A stretch of DNA of 64,000 bases from Metaphire vulgaris (taxonomy: Eukaryota > Annelida > Clitellata > Crassiclitellata > Megascolecidae): contig CM030856.1 in NCBI GenBank assembly GCA_018105865.1, forward strand, positions 8,092,653 through 8,156,652, given 5' to 3'. This document shows, in pieces, positions 51,803 through 63,159 of the stretch (its first letter is position 1; each line of letters opens with the position of its first letter). The notes under the pieces are model-generated. The model was not told the origin of the DNA, ran no database searches, and worked only from the letters and a program-made list of their open reading frames with translations. The position numbers and the translations under genes were made by a program.

Positions 51803-52257
51803 CTCATGAGCATATTATGATAATATGAATCCAGCGTTTTACCTCTATGCTGGCATATAACGAAAAATCAATGCACTGTTATTCAAGTGACTGGAAGATA
51901 TCGCAAGAAAACAGTAAGTACTCTTAGGCTATTTTGGAGTTTGGACCATCGTAGATGATGTGTGTTCGTCAATCTTCACGGGCGTGAGGGGCGGAATATG
52001 GACGAGTGGGTTACGCGCTGGTAAATATAGGGTGGTACATAGGCGTGGCCTGGATTTCTAAATAAGGGCACATCGACATCTTGGAGTGAAAAGGTGACGA
52101 GCAAAAAGGTCATGACGTCAAACGGTTTGGGCTTTTCCACACATTCTCTTCGATCGTACTACGTAACCCCTCGATCCCTGCCCAACAATTTTGCGGAAAT
52201 CCCACGAACCGTCCCAGCAGGCACGTCGGAACGAATTTTTAGCAGAGGGTGCAGATT

Positions 52258-52496
52258 TTCAGGGGCGTAGCGAAAAATTACCATTTAGCCTACTATAGAA
52301 AAACTAAACCTGACAAGGGAAAAACAAGTCATCATCCTTCCTTTACTGTGTCTTAAATATCCTGACAAGCAAAAAACCCTCATCTTCCCGGAGTCCAGTG
52401 TACCTCTGATTTTTTCCGGGGTGCACCTGCACCCCCACTTCCTACGGGCCTCAATAGGAGGGCCGTGCCTCCCCCCGCCGTGGCTACGTCAATGGG
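52258..52496. mobile_element. hAT-like MITE (CAGGGGCGTAGC / GCTACGTCAATG ends), decayed
   Basis: The left end CAGGGGCGTAGCGAAAAATT and right end CCGTGGCTACGTCAATG form an inverted pair. Two copies of the shared motif (near 52300 and 52362) lie inside. No clean target duplication. Confidence 0.65.
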
Positions 52497-52669
52497 GTAA
52501 TATTAGATTAAAATTTTGATATTTGGATCTGGCTATATGACAGCATATCAACAATCACCGCGACCAGTCTGGGGCTCTGGGCCCGGATTTGGGGCAGGCC
52601 CCCAAGGGTCCCCTCCTCGTGGCTACGCTGCTATTCTTAAAGGACTATCTCGCTATCATCTACCATCGC

Positions 52670-52970
52670 CAGCGCGGTTCCAGGAATTTTTGGTGGGGTG
52701 GAAAAATTTATAGGAAGTTGGTGGGGGGATGCAAAGTGAAGAAGAAAAAAAAAAAATTGTCACTGTTAGTATTTTGCCCACTAAATGTTAATAAACCTTG
52801 CCCAAAAAAAGGCCGACAAGCAAAAAAGGTCATTTGCAGGGCCCCTATTTTTCACAATTTTTAAAAACTCGCCGGAAAACAGGTTGATAAAATGATAAGG
52901 AAAAAAGGTCATCCGGAACCCCGGTGAGGGGGATGTTTTCTCAGTCATCAACTTGGTGGAACCGCCACTG
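52670..52970. mobile_element. hAT-type MITE, family D (CAGTGGCGGTTCC ends)
   Basis: It starts CAGCGCGGTTCCAGGAATTT and ends GGTGGAACCGCCACTG. Exact flanks ACCATCGC lie at 52662-52669 and 52971-52978. It contains the shared motif at 52814-52833. Confidence 0.93.
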
Positions 52971-53177
52971 ACCATCGCTATATTAACTCGCTTAAGTGAC
53001 AGATTTGTGATCACGTCGGCCGAGAGCCTTTGTTTCGAATTAGTGTCCATCATTCATCGTCTCTGTGCAGGCGACGAAATTATGGTTTTGACTTTTGCCG
53101 GGGCGTTTCAAAAAGATTTATGTCGCTCTGAGTCTAACACAAACGTTTGCTGTAGTTGCTGCAGCTGCAGGTGATGG

Positions 53178-53229
53178 CACACACACACACACACACACAC
53201 ATGCACGTACATAACGTACATAACGCCAC

Positions 53230-53293
<64 letters not shown>
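53178..53293. repeat. (CA)n and (GA)n microsatellites
   Basis: CA array at 53178-53200 and GA array at 53233-53293. A repeated word, GCACGTACATAAC, flanks the GA array on both sides. Confidence 0.95.
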
Positions 53294-53298
<5 letters not shown>

Positions 53299-53554
53299 CG
53301 TACATAACACCACGCAAACACACACATACTGTAGGCACACATACATTGCCCTATACACACATGCACCTACACGCCGATCAACAAACGCCGACTTCGCTGC
53401 GTCTTTCGTCGTCTGCTTTTAGCTATCTTGACGACGACCAGGGGCGTAGCCAGGAATTTGATTGGGGGAGTGGGTATAAATTTATGGTATAGATTCTTAT
53501 ATATATATGTATATACATATATATATTAAATTATATAAAATATATTGTTATATA

Positions 53555-53630
53555 CAGGGTGGCGCAAAAAACCGGACTAGTCACATTTAGCTTTGTATTT
53601 AATATAGTCCAGTTTTCTTGCGCCACCCTA
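53555..53630. mobile_element. Short mariner-type MITE (CAGGGTGGCGCAA ends)
   Basis: CAGGGTGGCGCAAAAAACC at the left is mirrored by TTCTTGCGCCACCCTA at the right, and TA lies on both sides. It is about 76 bp. Confidence 0.85.
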
Positions 53631-53643
53631 TAGTAGTATATAG

Positions 53644-53831
53644 AGTGGCGGCTCCAGGATTTGGCAAGTGGGTGGCCGTTGGGGTGACAACTTCTAAGCA
53701 AGGGGCCAACCATTAGCTGGTCGGTATGTCGTAATAAGCATAGGGTCCCAACAGGGGGCCACTGGGGGTCAGGCATGATTCAATAGGGGTGGAGGCACGG
53801 GCCCCCTTACCCCCATGTGGAGCCGCCACTG
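53644..53831. mobile_element. hAT-type MITE, family A
   Basis: AGTGGCGGCTCCAGGATTTG at the left lacks the first C. The right end is TGTGGAGCCGCCACTG. No clean target duplication. Confidence 0.85.
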
Positions 53832-53915
53832 ATTACATGTATTATATAGTAGGCCATATATAGACTTATATGTTATATGTATGCGATATTATATATTTAA
53901 ATACTGATTTTGGGA

Positions 53916-53918
<3 letters not shown>

Positions 53919-53968
<50 letters not shown>
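53919..53968. repeat. (TA)n microsatellite
   Basis: About 25 TA units. Confidence 0.95.
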
Positions 53969-53970
<2 letters not shown>

Positions 53971-54239
53971 GACATACCCAGGGACTTCATTTCATTGTTT
54001 TCCAGTTTTCGACTGCAAGGAGGCAGTATTTTTAAAATACCTATGCAGTATGCAAATTGGTTCTTGTCCATAGTACATGCTACATATACGATACTGCATA
54101 GTACATACCAATGATTGTAATAAAATTATTAAAAAACAATTGAGAACACGATGAATTTAAACATAAAAATATTCTCCTAAAATCAGGGGATACGTCCCCT
54201 GCCTCCCTCCCCAAATTACGTCCATGGATATACCCCCAT

Positions 54240-54660
54240 CCCCCCATCCGTCGCTACACCTCTGACGACGAACGTGCTCGCCCGTTGCACTCATTGCGTC
54301 TTCAGACGATCGTCAACAAGAGAGGACATGTCGTGATACCCCTCCCCCACCGCCGCCGCCCGCCGCCGCTGCTGCTGCTGATGTTGGTCGTCGGCTTAAC
54401 CTATTATCGACCGCATCTGTCCTCTGCGGCTCCGCAGCAGCAGCAGCAGCAGCTCCTCCTCCTCCTCCTTCCTTCTGCTGTTTGTGACAGTCGCGCGAAG
54501 CTCGTTCAATGAGTTGCGTATTATATGGTCGTCGGAGGCAAATGGAGGTACGCAGGCCGGGGCACGTAGCGGTACTCTGAGTCTGTAAGTCGAACGACGG
54601 GCAGCGGACAGACGGACGGACTTGTAACGTACTGACTGCCCCCCCTCCCCCAGCAGCAAG
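54240..54660 (+). promoter_or_regulatory. GC-rich promoter or 5' UTR of a secreted-protein gene
   Basis: A CpG-rich island with short CGC, CTG and CAG triplet runs (54347-54380, 54435-54452) and GGACAGACGGACGG near 54607 stands out from AT-rich DNA. It ends at the ATG of a signal-peptide exon. No TATA box seen. Confidence 0.45.
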
Positions 54661-54739
54661 ATGAACGATTCTCGGAAGTTTTTCGTCGCATTTTTCGCGT
54701 TCATTGCAGCGTCGAACGCCTCCCCTCTCTCCAGCGCCG
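54661..54739 (+). CDS. First coding exon of a secreted or membrane protein (partial)
   Basis: ATG at 54661 opens 26 codons plus one base, followed by a strong donor (G|GTAAGA at 54740). The translation MNDSRKFFVAFFAFIAASNA has a short charged start, a hydrophobic core and an Ala-Ser-Asn-Ala end, as in a signal peptide, and then SPLSSAG. It lies directly downstream of a CpG-rich island, as expected for a true 5' exon. Downstream exons are not securely identified; one phase-compatible candidate is at 62912-62959. The protein family is unknown. Confidence 0.6.
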
Positions 54740-54922
54740 GTAAGAAGAGAGCTTCTCTGTATTTTGCAAACGCGATTTCAATGTTTGTTGCACGTGTTCG
54801 TATTCCGTAATGCAGCCTGACGTTACCTAAGGTTGGTTAAGACCAATGCCTTCCAACTGTTGCGCTGCAGTGTGATAATTATGTTGCGCGACTCAGTTTC
54901 AGGCATGCTAGGGGGATCAAGT

Positions 54923-55073
54923 CATGGGCGTCCGTAGAAATGTTTCCGGGTGGGGGGGGGGGCCGGGGTGAAAAACAGGGTCTTGTGACGAAAGAAACAA
55001 GTAATTTTACTTTTTTCATAACTCCACAATTTTCCAGGGGGTGCAATTGAACTCCCCTTTCCGGATGCTCATG
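54923..55073. mobile_element. hAT-type MITE, family E (CATGGGCG ends)
   Basis: It starts CATGGGCGTCCGTAGAAATG and ends GGATGCTCATG. Exact flanks GATCAAGT lie at 54915-54922 and 55074-55081. Confidence 0.9.
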
Positions 55074-55158
55074 GATCAAGTGGGAGAAGAACTTTGGAGA
55101 GGAATTTTTTCTTACCAATATAGCACTGAATAGCAAAGACGCTGATGATAATGACCTT

Positions 55159-55463
55159 CAGTGGCGGTTCCACCGTGCTGATGACCGGGTATGCATCCCC
55201 GACCGGGGTTCCGGATGACCTTTTTGTTTGTCAACCTATTTTCCCGTGAGTTTTTAAAAATTTAGTGAAAAATACTGCGAATGACCTTTTTTGCTTGTCG
55301 GCCTTTTTTGGCAAGGTTTATTATATGTATATCTAGTGAGCAAAACACTAACAATTACCTCTTTTCCTCTCTTTTCCTTTCTTTCTTCTTCACTTTTCAT
55401 CCTCCCACCAACTTTCTATAATTTTTTTCATCCCCTCACCAAGAATTCCTAAAACCGCCACTG
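55159..55463. mobile_element. hAT-type MITE, family D
   Basis: It starts CAGTGGCGGTTCCACC and ends CTAAAACCGCCACTG. Exact flanks ATGACCTT lie at 55151-55158 and 55464-55471. The shared motif occurs twice (55215-55235, 55281-55301). Confidence 0.94.
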
Positions 55464-56067
55464 ATGACCTTCTTATGGATAAAATAGCTGATGGTGTTTT
55501 AGATTTTAGCAATGAAAGATGCGCGTTTCAGTGGAATATTTTTCAACTTTGTCTTGAACTTGTATTGACGCCTCCATGATATGCGCTGCTAGTCGAGCTC
55601 CCAGCTCTATCCCCTCAAAGACAAGAAGACAGCAAAGAAGGAAAACAGGAAAAACCCTACTACGGGACAATAGGGCAGATAATGTGATTACAAATATATA
55701 TATTAGAGATTCTAGGCCTATATATAGTGCCATCGGTACTTATTGTATGACAAAAAATGTCCGGAGACAGATAAATATATACTTTTCAGCGCTCGTCTAG
55801 ATCCAGATCAGCGGCAGAGAAAGATCCTTGGAGGGCAATCGCATTGAAACGCTGTAATGTCATTGAAATGCGCTGGAGCAGAAGACTTCTCTCTATAGTG
55901 CCTCCGGAAAAAAACGGAAAGATGACGACCCAACTCTTTTATGAAAATAAGAGCGTCGCTACTCTGTGACTGATTGGACCAAGAGTCTCGAAGGCCAGTG
56001 GCAAGAATAAGCAATCGGCCGACAAGTCAGGGCACTTGACAATTTTTCTGACGCAGCGGCTCCTGTG

Positions 56068-56069
<2 letters not shown>

Positions 56070-56130
<61 letters not shown>

Positions 56131-56252
56131 AAGAGACAGACAGACAGAGAGACAGACACAGAGACAGACAGAGAAAGAGAAAGAGAGAGAGACAGACAGA
56201 CAGACAGCAGACAGACATACAGACAGACAGAGACAGAGACACAGAGAGAGAC

Positions 56253-56303
<51 letters not shown>

Positions 56304-56312
56304 GAGAGACGT
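56070..56312. repeat. (GA)n/(GACA)n purine-rich array
   Basis: A mosaic of AGAGAG and GACA units over about 240 bases. The long open frames on both strands (poly Arg-Glu and poly Leu-Ser) are products of the repeat. Confidence 0.96.
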
Positions 56313-56372
56313 CAATGGCAGATGAGTGGCAGCGACTGTGTCTGCCACAGTGACGTCCTACACCAGACACGG

Positions 56373-57531
56373 CCGGTGTCATGCCACAAAGTGTCCGCTG
56401 TCATGAGGTGCTCGGTCGGACAAATCCTCGCAGCAACAAATTAAGTGTCCGACTCGCCGACAAACTGTCCGGGACAACTTAATTGCAATATCACCAAAAT
56501 AATGTCCGGGGAAAAATTGAACACGAAATAGATAGGCCTATGATTGATGGGATTTTTTATATCATTGTTTATCATGGTCAGTCTAGTGAGTCATGCTAAA
56601 CAGAGGAATAAGACTAAATGAAAATATAACCTTTAACACGTTCCAAGCAAAGTTAAAAACATGAATTATAAACATAATTAGAAATAATTAAAACGTGTAT
56701 GTCAAACTGCTACAAGTTTCGCGCACAAAATATGACTCTTTAGAGAATGTCACTTACATCATGAGATTAGCCATAAGTTCAATATCATAGAAGTACTAAA
56801 TATGGACGAAAGCAAACTACAAAACGTTCTACACGGAAATCAGTGGCGGTTCCAGGATTTCTTGGTGGGGGAGATGAAATGAATTCATAGGAAGTTGGTG
56901 GGGGATGAAAAGAGAGGGGGAAATCAATTAACTTTGCCGGAAAAGGCTGACAAAAGAGAATTTTATCCCTAATTTTACTACAATTTTACCGAAAAATAGA
57001 TTTACTAGCAAAAAAGTCATCCGCAGTTTTCCCCGTAGTTTTACTAGACTTTTACCCAAAAATAGGTTTCACAAGCAAAAAAAAATTCTGGTGGGGAATG
57101 AATCCCCACACAATCCTCCACGTGGAACCGCCACTGAGGTAATACTATAAGTCTGTCGAATTTGAAGAACGTTTACCACTTGTACAGAGATTCAAAATGT
57201 TGATTGCGATTAATCAAGAACAAGGTCTTTACATCGTTGTCATCTTTGCACTCCATTGGGATTAACTTTGCCCCTGCATGCCCTGGTAGACCTAGACATG
57301 AAAGCTTATGAATTGCGTAATCCCATACATTGTCTCTTTAACGTTGGCATTTGTCACAGATTGTGTTGATAGACTATGAGCCGGTCACTTTTTGGCAACC
57401 CGGACATTTCCTAGGTACATTTTATGGCGCTACGAACCGCCCGCGGGACACTTTGTGGTTGCTATTAAGTGTCCGCCCGGACATTTTTCTGCTAGCACAC
57501 TTTATGGTATGACTTTATGGTATGACACCGG
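56373..57531. mobile_element. 1.1-kb TIR element, copy B (CCGGTGTCATG ends)
   Basis: The left end CCGGTGTCATGCCACAAAGT and right end TATGGTATGACACCGG are inverted. The subterminal AAGTGTCCG words, the body words AAAACGTTCTAC and GAACGTTTACCACTTGTA, and CGGACATTTTTCTG match copy A. A family D MITE is nested at 56841-57136. Confidence 0.8.
56841..57136. mobile_element. hAT-type MITE, family D, nested in copy B
   Basis: It starts CAGTGGCGGTTCCAGGATTT and ends CGTGGAACCGCCACTG. Copy A has an uninterrupted CTCGGTAATGTCT at the matching place (about 32568-32580). Flanking duplicates are imperfect. Confidence 0.9.
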
Positions 57532-57774
57532 CTTGCCACGGAATCATGGTCTTGCCGTCCGGTCTCTTTCCATCGGATCTGAGAAGACCGGGCGGCTACT
57601 TGGCCGATGGTATGCCAGCTCGTACCAAGGCCCCGGTAGAATGCGTCATTGAGCATGGAATGACGAGCAAGGCGACCTGGTCCGAGTTTGCAGGAGAGTC
57701 CGTGGGACCCATTCTCCTGGACCTGCTCGCCCGGACATTTTTCTGGCAGATGTAGCACACTTACATATGGTATG

Positions 57775-57814
<40 letters not shown>

Positions 57815-57960
57815 TCATGGTCTTGAGAGAGAGGTCTCTATTATATCGGATTGCTGGAATAATAGATTAAGGTCTTGTCCAGGAGCTGAATCTGTTATTA
57901 CCAGCTGCGATTTCCAAGGCCCCGGGGTCTTAGAATCGTCATTGGTTCTGGAATGAATGT
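57532..57960 (+). other. GC-rich coding-like fragment and a decayed second copy beside the copy B end
   Basis: The segment 57541-57720 is GC-rich and open on both strands (+ frame SDLRRPGGYLADGMPARTKA; - frame NDAFYRGLGTSWHTIGQVAA). It is followed at about 57729 by a second version of the transposon right-end word GCCCGGACATTTTTCTG. After a TA/GA microsatellite, 57815-57960 repeats the order ATCATGGTCTTG, GGTCTCT, ATCGGAT, CCAAGGCCCCGG, GTCATT, TGGAATGA in decayed form. I do not recognise the protein. It may be a gene fragment captured between transposon ends. Confidence 0.4.
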
Positions 57961-58073
57961 ATTGTTGTGTCCAACGATGAAATCCTACCCGGGAAAAAAT
58001 TAGGAGAAATCAATTGTCAGACATGATTTAATAGATCCATTGGGCGTAGCCAGGAGTTTTTGCTTGCACCTTA

Positions 58074-58335
<262 letters not shown>

Positions 58336-59529
58336 GTAGCTGAGTATCTAGTAGCAGTTAACGAAGACATTGCTGATATTGCATTTTAATGGCGTCAGGT
58401 CAAATACACACAAATGTAGACCTATCAATCGAAATCTGTCCACAATGGATCAGGTCAATCCGAGAGAAATCAGCGTGATTAGAAAAGGATCTTTGAAAAT
58501 GTGACAGAGCACAGATTCTTGAAAAGCTCACAACGTAATTCAGAGCGTTTGGTACAGTAGACGGCTTCACTTTTGCCATTGCTACACTGGGTGCTGTTTT
58601 CCATATTTTGAGCTGCATTTTTGCCTATCGCCGTAACTTTCGGTGGCATCATATGGCCGATTAATTTTTAAACAGTGATCATGTACAGTGAAGTTCTTAA
58701 ACTGTTCTATCAGAATTACGAGGTTTCTTCTGATCGACCTGCTACCTTAGTGCGCCGGGCAGCATTAAAATAGCGCTGTGGGGTGGTTTGGTGATACAGT
58801 TACAAATTATTTTAATGATGCGTCGGCAAAAAATATCATGTCTTAAAAACACATAACTTGGAATCAAGAACGTGATAGCACCAGTTCTCAGTTTTTAGGA
58901 AAAACTGACATTTGTTAGAAATAGCGTGAGATCGCTCAACATTTTAACTATATTATTTAACAATGATTTTGGACGAAGCACCAGTCATTATAGGCCCACT
59001 AGGCTAAGATTTCATTCCACGATTTTATGTCGCGTGTTCCGTTACACCTAAAAACGACAAATTCTCTATAATTCCAATGTTCTGCTTCTTTAAGATAGGC
59101 GTAGTTGATGTCTTTGGCTATTTATGCTTAAAGACGTCAGTCCAGAATGGTGCTTTTTCGCCTATTTTGCGTATTTCGCGAGAATTCCAAGATTTACTGT
59201 AGCAGTGTTTCGTCGATTTATCATCACATCGATTGATTCCCAGAAGACCAGTTTCGCTACACGTTAAAGCGTTCTTTTGGGTTCAGTCGTATTACGTGCA
59301 TACGGACGGACTTCTGCAACTGAAATCGCCACTAAAGCACTTCGAGATATCCTCGCTCAACACGATTTACTGATTCATTGCTCGTCGACACTGCCTAGTA
59401 GGAGGTCCGGAGTTGAATTAGAAAGCGCCAAGTTCTTTTTGCAATTGACCCCCAAAATAGCGATATTTCATTCATCGACTGTTTTATTTTCCGATGAACT
59501 TTCAATTCTTGAAACAAAGCACCTTTCTT
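58336..59529. other. No recognised gene
   Basis: Mixed sequence without family matches. A - strand frame at 58400-58618 (NALNYVVSFSRICALSHFQR) faintly resembles a LINE ORF2 C-terminus. The + strand frame at 59277-59540 has no support beyond its length. Confidence 0.4.
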
Positions 59530-59997
59530 CAGTGGCGTAGGCAAGAGGGGATTGGGGGTTATTTTTTTGCTTGTCAGGATTTTCCGTGTTGGAAATCATG
59601 GAAATCGTAATTATAATCATAACCAGTGGCGGCTCTAGGATTTGGCAAGTGGGGGGGGCGTTGGGTTGGCAACTTCTAATCATGGGGGTCAACCATTTGT
59701 TGTTTAATGTATGCAGCATTAAGTATAGGGTCCCAACTGGGGGGCCAATGGGGGCAGGTAGTCAATAGGGGCACGGGCCCCCTGCCCCCGGTGGAGCCGC
59801 CACTGATCATAACCTTTTTTGGTTGTCAGAATTTTTCGAAGTTGGGAATCATAACCCATTAATCACAGTCACAACTTTATTTTTCTCATTAACAACCAAA
59901 ATAAACATATGTCAATATGAGGCAAAGAAGAAGAAAAACTTGACTAACATTAACATTTAGGCCTAACTAAATTCGTGAAATCTTGGCTACGCCCCTG
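59530..59997. mobile_element. hAT-type MITE, family B-like, with a nested family A MITE
   Basis: It starts CAGTGGCGTAGGCAAGAGG and ends TCTTGGCTACGCCCCTG. The flanks CCTTTCTT (59522-59529) and CCTCTCTT (59998-60005) match at 7 of 8. The shared motif TTTTTTTGCTTGTCAGGA is near 59563. Confidence 0.85.
59624..59805. mobile_element. hAT-type MITE, family A, nested
   Basis: It starts CAGTGGCGGCTCTAGGATTT and ends GGTGGAGCCGCCACTG. Exact flanks ATCATAAC lie at 59616-59623 and 59806-59813. Confidence 0.95.
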
Positions 59998-60164
59998 CCT
60001 CTCTTCCAAATGGCAAGCTATACAGTTATGGAGTTATGTCAAAGTAGCTGGGTTTTTTAGCCGATAGCATTATAATCAAATATTTGCGAATAGCTAATTA
60101 ATCAGCCTGCCCGCTCCTCTGCGTTGACCGTGTAGCCTTGGTCCACTTTTGTTTTATATTGATA

Positions 60165-60409
60165 CAGTGGCGCAGCCAGGGTTCCTGAATCCTGAAGGGT
60201 TCGTCGATATTTTCGGGTAAAAAATCTCCAACGAGCAAAAGGGTAGTGAAGGAGTTCTTCACATATACACGTTATTCTCTTTATCATCGTGCCTACCCCC
60301 CCTCCCCAATCTGTCTCACCGGTTTTGCGCAAATCCCACAGCAAGTCCCAGCCGGATTAGGGGACCCGCCCGCCATCGTGGCTCGTGGCCCCTGGTGGCT
60401 ACGCCATTG
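60165..60409. mobile_element. hAT-type MITE, family B (CAGTGGCGCAGCC)
   Basis: It starts CAGTGGCGCAGCCAGGGTTC and ends TGGTGGCTACGCCATTG. The flanks TATTGATA (60157-60164) and GATTGATA (60410-60417) match at 7 of 8. Confidence 0.88.
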
Positions 60410-61073
60410 GATTGATAGATGTCGCAAAGTCTCCTTTTTGTTATAAGCTTCTTGCTCTTCGTGAATTTTTCCGGTCCAAAATGTGAGCGTCACAAAGAAA
60501 TGGCGAAAGAAAACGCGAATATGTGTTTCGGTGTTTTCGTTGAATCTAATTAGATGGGCTTCGAAGTCTCAATCGATTCCTCTCCAGAAGACGGATGGGA
60601 TCATCTACTTGAAACAGGACACCGGTATAGGACAGGTTCTGTTCGCACTGGAGCAATCCCTGTTCATCGGTGAACAGGATGAACGGAAATCGGATTCCGG
60701 AAACCGGAATCCGGAAGTCCTGCGAAGACAGAAAACGTAATTTGTCGGTCCAAATAAATCAACTCTTTGTTGTATAAATCAACAGACCGAACTTTGCTAT
60801 TCGCTGTTCTGGTATCGATTCGTGAACATGGATTACAAAATATCAAAATTGATTTATAGATAATTTCGAAAAAAATAATAGCAACTCACTGCAAGAATCT
60901 GATTTCCTCGAGAGACATTAGACATCTGAGAATTTTGACTGATTGTTATCAGTGGCGTAGGGAGTACCGACACCAAGTCCCAACATTTTGGAGTGAAAAA
61001 GGTCTAAAAGCAAAAAGCGATCAAGGAGTTCTTAGCACAATAACGCCCATATGTTGATTCAGTTTCAACCATC

Positions 61074-61287
61074 CATGGGCGCCCACAGAAATTTTTCCAG
61101 GAGGGGCAAAACATAATGGTCATGGATATGCAACATAAATTTTTGCAAGAGGGGCAAAACACATCTTAACACAATGGGTCACGGTTAATATTTTAGCAAG
61201 GTTTTCAAATTTCAATGGAAAATATTGGCATTTTTATTTTCCAGGAGGGCAAGTGCCCCCTCTTGCCCCAATGTGCGGGCGCCCATG
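61074..61287. mobile_element. hAT-type MITE, family E (CATGGGCGCCC ends)
   Basis: It starts CATGGGCGCCCACAGAAATT and ends TGCGGGCGCCCATG. Exact flanks CAACCATC lie at 61066-61073 and 61288-61295. Confidence 0.94.
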
Positions 61288-61462
61288 CAACCATCCTATC
61301 CTACCCTTCTCACGATTGATCCCAACCAGAATGCCCCCCATTGGCTAAGAGTTTAATTTGGTTTATAACAAAACTGAGAGAATTTGGCCATTGAATCAAT
61401 AGTAGAATATTTGAACGCAATTTTCCGATCATAGACTTTGTTTCATCGCCTGCCCATAGCCT

Positions 61463-61692
61463 CGGGGCCATATTAAGGCGGGGGCTGAGAAGGCTGAAGC
61501 CCCAGGCCCACCATAAAAATTGGCCCACCGTTTTTCAAACGACGACCTTTTTTCTTTTTTTGCTTGTCAGAGATTTTCAGTGAAGGCGGCGGGAAATTTT
61601 ACAAGGGGCAATTTTCAAATTGTGGAAGCGACGACCATTTTTACTACTCGGCCCCAGGCGGCCAGGCCCATTCGGACCTTGATCCGGCCCCG
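61463..61692. mobile_element. hAT-like MITE (CGGGGCC...GGCCCCG)
   Basis: It starts CGGGGCCATATTAAGGCG and ends CTTGATCCGGCCCCG. Exact flanks CATAGCCT lie at 61455-61462 and 61693-61700. The shared motif is at about 61544-61570. It is the reverse orientation of 33794-34001. Confidence 0.92.
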
Positions 61693-61720
61693 CATAGCCT
61701 TCCTATGCGCCTTCTATACT

Positions 61721-61914
61721 CAGGGGCGTAGCGATGTGGGGGCGGGTATATCGGTATATATACACCGTTACACCCCAAAATCAGTCTACCTTAAAGTTTT
61801 TTATGTTATTTATATGTGGTCATATTTGGTGTATATGGTTTATGTAGTGTATAGTTAAGATTTTTACCCCCCCCATATTTATACCCGCAAATCAAATTCC
61901 TGGCTACGCCCCTG
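61721..61914. mobile_element. hAT-type MITE, family F (CAGGGGCGTAGCG ends)
   Basis: It starts CAGGGGCGTAGCGATGTGGG and ends CCTGGCTACGCCCCTG. The flanks TCTATACT and GTTATACT match at 6 of 8. Confidence 0.85.
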
Positions 61915-62097
61915 GTTATACTTGGACGTTTTATGGAAGAAGGTTCTCATTTGGAAATTCGATCGTTTTCTGAAGTGCGTCTTCGTTGCATGCACAAGAT
62001 CATGTCGGCGAATCTGAAAGCCTCTCACCTGTCTGAAGTTTTTTGATGATTTTCATCTGAAGACGCTGGTCTTTGTGTGTATTCGTCTTCTTATTCC

Positions 62098-62180
62098 TTT
62101 CTTCTTCTTCTTCTTCTTCTTCTTCTTCTTCTTCTTCTTCTTCTTCTTCTTCTTTTTTCTTCTTCTTCTTCTTCTTCTTC
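62098..62180. repeat. (TTC)n microsatellite
   Basis: About 26 TTC units with one TTTTTT interruption. The Lys/Glu-rich - strand frame is an artefact. Confidence 0.96.
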
Positions 62181-62911
62181 CTACGAATGTGCATGATTAG
62201 TAGTTGTGGATGAACGTCAGAAGTAGGCCTACAGTACCTGAAACTGGATGCGGATTGGACGCAAGGCTTGACCTTTGGAGATAAACCATCACCTGGTTCA
62301 TTCATTACCGTCGCTACCACTTCTCGTTTCACGAGACAATCTGAGAAGAATCATCTGACCTAGAATCAATGGCAATGGTCGATTTTCATGAAAATTCTGG
62401 GAACGGCGTTAAAATCGGGTTTAAGGTAGGAAGAAAGAAGCAAACAAAAATATATCAATATAGCTGTATAGGTTGCTGGTTTTTCTTGCTTGTCAAGATT
62501 TTCCGACGTCGGGGGAATGGTCGATTGTAACCCCTCTCCCTTCGGAAAATCCTGGCTACGACACTTTCCCGCACAAATAAGCTTATTAAGTTGAAGCTGA
62601 CTGCAGTTTGTGTGTCCATTGGCTGTTTAATTGGTTTATGCATTTATCAAACGTGTACTAAACAAACTTGGATGAAAAAGTGGGGGTCCAACCCCTATAC
62701 CTTAACCCTTCCTATGGTAACCTCTCAAAAGTGGAGGCTCGAGCCTAGAGGTCTAATATAATAGAAGTTTACGTCTAAATAAATGGAATCGCCTGTTTTA
62801 TGAGAAACACCAATGCTATTTATACCTCATTTTCCAGAGTAGTTTCAGTCAGACCTACATTTGCAGGTCGTTAATAATTCTGATTTCTTTCCGTCTCCAA
62901 CTCTCTTAGGA

Positions 62912-62959
62912 AATTCTCTGCTTCGGCAACTGTGGTATTTCTACACTAGCAGAAGAAGT
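62912..62959 (+). CDS. Candidate small internal exon (48 bases)
   Basis: A good acceptor (CTCCAACTCTCTTAG) is followed by 48 bases and a strong donor (GAA|GTAAGTATG). If joined to the signal-peptide exon at 54661-54739 (which leaves one base), it would read GNSLLRQLWYFYTSRR. In phase 0 it would read EILCFGNCGISTLAEE. Neither suggests a family, and the only support is the splice signals. Confidence 0.25.
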
Positions 62960-62969
62960 AAGTATGTAG

Positions 62970-63151
62970 CAGGGGCGTAGCGACGGGGGTATATCGGTAT
63001 ATATACCCCCTCAAAAAAATCAGACCCCAAAAAAAATCAGACTACCTTAAAGTTGTTCATGTGTTTTCAGGATTTTCAAAGTTTTTAAAGATTTATACCC
63101 ACCCCCAAATCACATTATACCTCCAAAATCAAATTCCTGGCTACACCCCTG
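62970..63151. mobile_element. hAT-type MITE, family F
   Basis: It starts CAGGGGCGTAGCGACGGGGG and ends CCTGGCTACACCCCTG. Exact flanks GTATGTAG lie at 62962-62969 and 63152-63159. Confidence 0.94.
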
Positions 63152-63159
63152 GTATGTAG

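Noticed and set aside
55939..56382. Open frames of 147, 129 and 105 codons on both strands
   Set aside because: They are translations of the GA/GACA array (Ser-Leu and Arg-Glu runs) and not genes.
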